Assembly (NCBI GenBank): GCA_938033975.1
Contig: CALHKJ010000144.1
Location: 1 to 6,821 of the forward strand
Direction of reading: 5' to 3'
DNA length: 6,821 bases
Source of the DNA: an uncultured Saprospiraceae bacterium
GTDB taxonomy: Bacteria > Bacteroidota > Bacteroidia > Chitinophagales > Saprospiraceae
Numbering within the stretch: the stretch's first letter is position 1; each line of letters opens with the position of its first letter. This document shows positions 4,368 to 6,821 of the stretch, piece after piece. Under the pieces are notes generated by a model that saw only the letters and a list, made by a program, of their open reading frames with translations, ran no database searches and had not been told where the DNA came from. A program made the position numbers and the translations under genes.

Positions 4368-6821
4368 TTATTGCTGGATAATGAATCTTGATGTATTGAC
4401 TTTTCCGTCAATGTATCTTGTACTCAAAAAGTACACTCCATTCTCCAATCCTTGCAAATTAATTCTGTGCTCCTCAGCACCAATACCATCTTTTACAAGC
4501 TGACCAATTGAATTATAAATTTCAACTGACTCAACTTGATCAATATCTTCATGTTCGATATTAATGAAATCTGTAGTTGGGTTAGGGAAAATCTTTAAGT
4601 CGTAAGTTCTTGACTCAACTGTTTCCACAAGGCCAACCGCTTCAAATATATCTAAGCTTCTTGTTCCTACTTCTCCATCTTCAGGAGCGAAATCTGCACC
4701 TGTGATGTTAATACAATAGTCTTCAGTTTCTCCTATTGCAAATACCTCACAAGGCCCAGTAGGATAGCTTCCAAATTTACACGCAACTCTCATAGTTGTA
4801 GTACCATTCCAAATGTTAGCCCATGGAATTGCAATCGTTCCTGAGATATTTGAACTTCCCAATCCATAAGCTATGTATTCTCCATCGTCAAAGTAATCAC
4901 CATCCATATTGAAATCAATCCAGACCTTCCAGAAGCATTTCTGTGCTACACCTCCAAAGCCTGAAGTAAGATTAATAGGGTAACTACCTCCAGCTTGTAC
5001 ATTCGCACAATGGTTTGTGTAGTCTGCATATCCTCCGTCATTACCTGATGTATTATGTAAATCTCCGAATCCTACGCCAGCAATATAAACTGGGTCTGAA
5101 TTAACTCCTCCTGAGTTACACTCATTATCTGGAATATTAACATTGAATGAACAGTACTCAACGTTACCACATCCATCTGTTGCTTTATAAGTAATCTTTG
5201 TTGTTGATCCAGCTGCAAAGTATGAACCTGAAGCAGGACCTTCTGTCTGTGTAACTGTTACACAACCAGGAATTTCCATAATGTACTCAAGTATGCTGTC
5301 ATTGTACTGATCATTCCATTGACCATTGTTCAACATTTCGCAATAATCTTGATTGTTGTCATAGTTATTTGGTTGCTGAGCATACCAGTTAGTATATGTA
5401 ACAGGATCACCATTTGTCCAAGTGAAAGTTCCTTCATTCGCTGCATCATTCAAACCAATCCAAGCAGATTGAGTTGTCAAGATATTGGCTAAGAAATGAT
5501 TTTCACCAGCTGAACCTATCGAAGCAAGATATCCACCATAAGCTGAACAAGATGCGCTTGCATTTTGCCAAGTTGCTGGATCTACTGAGCAATAGTAATA
5601 GTGCCCATTGTATGATCCCATATAAATGAATCCATCTATCTGTAAACTTCCATTAGGACCACAGTTAGTACAACATGTAGTTACTTGTGGCTCCTCCCAA
5701 TTTACGATGATACCACCATCAGTATTAGGACAGTTAATAGTCACATCTTTCACACAGTTAAGTGTAAGTGCTGCTTCTACACATACTTCGAAAGTACAAG
5801 TCGCATAGTTATTACAAGCATCTCCGTAAGTGTACTCTATGTCATAACATCCTGCAGACAATTGAGAACCATAAGCTGGCCCACCAGTCTGTACCATGCT
5901 TGCACAAGGTATCTCCATGATGTACTCAAGCGGTACATGTACATATTGATCATTCCACTGTCCATTACTTAACAACTCTACGTGATGCTGAGAGTTATTG
6001 TAATTATTAGGTTGACCAGGATACCAGTTAGTATAGTTCAATGGATCGCCATTTACCCATGTGAAGTTTCCTTCACTACTTGCATCGCTACATCCTATGT
6101 ATGCTGACTGTATCGTAAGTAAGTTCGCTAAGAAAGCGTTTTCTGCTGCATTGTTTATTACCGCTAAGTATCCTCCATTAGCTGCACAAGTCGCTTGAGC
6201 GTTTGTCCATAGTGCTGGATCATCAGAGCAGTAGTACTGGTGACCGTTATAAGTACCCATGTAAATAAAACCAGCTATTTGATTCCCTGTGCATGCATTA
6301 CAACCAACATCCACAGAAGGAATATCCCAATGAGCAGTTGCTCCACCATTTTCACTACATGCTATTACCATATCATCTACGCAGTTGATATTGACATTTC
6401 CACTTCCTATACCTGAGTCTTCTACACATACTTGGAATGAACAGTTAGCAGTATTACCACAATTATCAGTTGCAGTATAAGTCACCGTTGTACATCCAAC
6501 AGCAAATACTGATCCGCTAGAGTGGGTAGTAGTTAATGTGGCTCCACAGTTATCTGTAACTGATGGAGTAGTCCATGTTGCTACATCATCTCCTCCAATA
6601 AGTGAGATATCTGTTGGGCAACTAATAGTTGGATTCTGTGTATCTCTAAGATCAATAATCTGTTCACAAGTAGCGGCATTATCAGCGTTCTCTGAGTATG
6701 AAGCACTCCATGTTCTCTTGATCTTTCTTCCTCCATTACATCCAGTGTAAGTCTCTAATACTTCGTCGTAGAATGTTACTATACTTCCACAATTAGTATC
6801 AGTAGTAGTAACAGTAGGGTT
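4368..6821 (-). CDS. Type IX-secreted multidomain surface protein with HYR domains carrying inserted C-type lectin domains (5' end missing)
   Basis: The frame is open from 6821 to the TAA at 4370-4368, giving 817 visible residues. The real start lies beyond the window; the GTG at 6485 falls inside a HYR beta strand and is not a start. Order by visible residue: end of an Ig-like repeat with GGRKIKRTWSAS (about 1-60); intact HYR domain (63-134); HYR split by a C-type lectin domain (142-349, lectin 184-305); a second split HYR (352-565, lectin 397-518); GEVED domain with WIDFNMDGDYFDDGE and GETEDY (about 576-706); linker; and type A sorting tail with FPNPTTDF, GQLV, GVYFL and final IIQQ (742-817). 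The tail implies export through Sec and then the type IX system, with cleavage and attachment or release at the surface. HYR and lectin domains point to adhesion or glycan binding; the ligand is unknown. The protein is cysteine-rich, as expected for an extracellular product. Confidence 0.93.
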   Translation of the reverse strand, partial: NPTVTTTDTNCGSIVTFYDEVLETYTGCNGGRKIKRTWSASYSENADNAATCEQIIDLRDTQNPTISCPTDISLIGGDDVATWTTPSVTDNCGATLTTTHSSGSVFAVGCTTVTYTATDNCGNTANCSFQVCVEDSGIGSGNVNINCVDDMVIACSENGGATAHWDIPSVDVGCNACTGNQIAGFIYMGTYNGHQYYCSDDPALWTNAQATCAANGGYLAVINNAAENAFLANLLTIQSAYIGCSDASSEGNFTWVNGDPLNYTNWYPGQPNNYNNSQHHVELLSNGQWNDQYVHVPLEYIMEIPCASMVQTGGPAYGSQLSAGCYDIEYTYGDACNNYATCTFEVCVEAALTLNCVKDVTINCPNTDGGIIVNWEEPQVTTCCTNCGPNGSLQIDGFIYMGSYNGHYYYCSVDPATWQNASASCSAYGGYLASIGSAGENHFLANILTTQSAWIGLNDAANEGTFTWTNGDPVTYTNWYAQQPNNYDNNQDYCEMLNNGQWNDQYNDSILEYIMEIPGCVTVTQTEGPASGSYFAAGSTTKITYKATDGCGNVEYCSFNVNIPDNECNSGGVNSDPVYIAGVGFGDLHNTSGNDGGYADYTNHCANVQAGGSYPINLTSGFGGVAQKCFWKVWIDFNMDGDYFDDGEYIAYGLGSSNISGTIAIPWANIWNGTTTMRVACKFGSYPTGPCEVFAIGETEDYCINITGADFAPEDGEVGTRSLDIFEAVGLVETVESRTYDLKIFPNPTTDFINIEHEDIDQVESVEIYNSIGQLVKDGIGAEEHRINLQGLENGVYFLSTRYIDGKVNTSRFIIQQ
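4371..4598 (-). other. Type IX secretion C-terminal sorting domain (Por secretion tail, type A)
   Basis: The last 76 residues form a small beta-sandwich signature. It opens with LKIFPNPTTDFINI, continues with VEIYNSIGQLV, then a hydrophilic strand, LENGVYFLST, and the closing SRFIIQQ. This order (PNP motif, 'G(Q/K)-hydrophobic' strand, 'G-hydrophobic-Y' strand, basic-hydrophobic end) is the type A sorting signal of Bacteroidota recognised by the outer-membrane PorU/V machinery. It is joined to the GEVED domain by an acidic, low-cysteine linker. Confidence 0.95.
4704..5030 (-). other. GEVED domain of the surface protein
   Basis: The segment shows the ordered marks of this Bacteroidota extracellular domain: GGYADYTN, then an aromatic W-x-V-W-I-DFN strand, DGDYFDDGE (calcium-site-like acidic loop), GTIAIP, TTMRV, PCEVF and finally GETEDYCINI. 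The namesake motif reads GETED here rather than GEVED, a conservative variant. The conserved part probably begins somewhat upstream, near DPVYIAGVGFGD. The domain commonly precedes type IX sorting tails; its molecular role is not established. Confidence 0.85.
5268..5633 (-). repeat. C-type lectin domain copy 2, inserted in the third HYR domain
   Basis: 122 residues from GFIYMGSYNGH to LEYIMEIP. C-type lectin hallmarks are present: YYC then W..A...C with GGYLASI, the WIGL core strand, FTWTNGDP, YTNWY, QPNN and GQWND. QPN plus WND occupies the canonical calcium and sugar site 2, and an Asp lies two residues before the conserved Cys (DYC). The usual Cys after WND is replaced by Tyr (WNDQY), so the inner disulphide cannot form; the outer one (Cys in NASASC with the Cys just after MEIPG) is possible. 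It aligns without gaps to copy 1, with 84 of 122 residues identical by hand count. Confidence 0.9.
5907..6272 (-). repeat. C-type lectin domain copy 1, inserted in the second HYR domain
   Basis: 122 residues from GFIYMGTYNGH to LEYIMEIP, the same length as copy 2 and about 69% identical. The fold residues are retained (W..A...C, GGYLAVI, FTWVNGDP, YTNWY, QPNN, GQWND), but several positions differ. The core WIGL reads YIGC, and the acidic ligand and Cys of DYC are replaced (HHV). The extra Cys in YIGC has no obvious partner. The outer disulphide (Cys in NAQATC with the Cys in MEIPC) remains possible. The calcium site therefore looks weaker than in copy 2. Confidence 0.88.
6420..6635 (-). other. 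Uninterrupted HYR domain of the surface protein
   Basis: Visible residues 63-134 run NPTISCPTDISL, then ATWTTPSVTDNCG, GSVFAVGCTTVTYTATD and finally NCGNTANCSFQVCVE. This is a complete HYR (hyalin-repeat, Ig-like) domain with the usual Cys pair (Cys68 and the Cys of TANCSF region) and the TDNCG / ATDNCGN loop motifs. It serves as an internal reference: the two following HYR domains have the same opening and closing strands but carry a lectin domain in the loop that here is simply TDNCGATLTTTHSS. Confidence 0.85.

Noticed and set aside
4300..4370. Small RNA or riboswitch in the gap between reductase and surface-protein genes
   Set aside because: The only structure is the hairpin plus U-run, which is explained fully as a minus-strand terminator.
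5626..5972. Two overlapping plus-strand open frames antisense to the surface protein
   Set aside because: They mirror the HYR-lectin repeat coding on the other strand, have no domain or start signals, and overlap each other.
5268..6272. Diversity-generating retroelement target in the lectin domains
   Set aside because: C-type lectin folds are typical targets of such elements, but here the lectins are not at the C-terminus, no reverse transcriptase or template repeat is present, and differences between copies are spread rather than confined to adenine-derived codons.
6483..6485. GTG as the start of a 705-residue surface protein
   Set aside because: The frame stays open upstream to the window edge and encodes the first part of the same HYR domain, so this GTG is an internal valine codon.
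6538..6750. 70-codon plus-strand open frame
   Set aside because: It is antisense to the HYR and Ig-like segment of the surface protein, which is clearly the coding strand.
1..6821. parS centromere site near parAB
   Set aside because: I looked for a palindrome like the widely conserved TGTTTCACGTGAAACA or its CACGTG core and saw none; TACGTGA near 5979 lacks the palindromic arms.

Overview
The window looks like chromosomal DNA from a member of the Bacteroidota, plausibly a marine or sludge-type saprospirian. This rests on a C-terminal type IX secretion (Por) sorting domain, a GEVED domain, HYR-repeat adhesin architecture, AT-rich DNA, and starts without Shine-Dalgarno sequences. It carries six genes: four intact housekeeping-type genes plus ParB/ParA partition proteins counted among them, and two secreted-protein genes cut by the window ends. 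There are no RNA genes, insertion sequences or CRISPR arrays, and no gene-free stretch above 80 bases.

Left part (1-1319). A minus-strand gene runs off the left edge and encodes a small exported protein of unknown function with a clear signal peptide. Only 30 bases separate its apparent GTG start from the ATG of a divergent 3-hydroxybutyryl-CoA dehydrogenase gene on the plus strand.

Centre (1316-3677). A minus-strand operon is transcribed as MBL-fold hydrolase, then parA, then parB. Both gene junctions are the same TAATG one-base overlap, so the three genes look translationally coupled. ParA and ParB form the chromosome-partition ATPase/CTPase pair; the hydrolase is a UPF0173-type metal-dependent enzyme whose link to partition is unknown. 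parB ends head-on against the dehydrogenase gene, the two stop codons sharing four bases.

Right part (3754-6821). A plus-strand NADPH-dependent FMN reductase diverges from the hydrolase across a 76-base promoter gap. It converges on a long minus-strand gene for a cell-surface or secreted protein, and a strong minus-strand terminator hairpin lies between them. The surface protein is open to the right edge (817 residues visible, N-terminus missing). Visible order: Ig-like repeat remnant, one uninterrupted HYR domain, two HYR domains each split by an inserted C-type lectin domain, a GEVED domain, and a type A type IX sorting tail.

The most noteworthy observation is that nested architecture. A 122-residue lectin fold sits inside the same loop of two consecutive HYR beta-sandwiches, and the two lectin copies are about 69% identical without gaps, while the HYR scaffolds around them have diverged much more. 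The rest of the window is ordinary.
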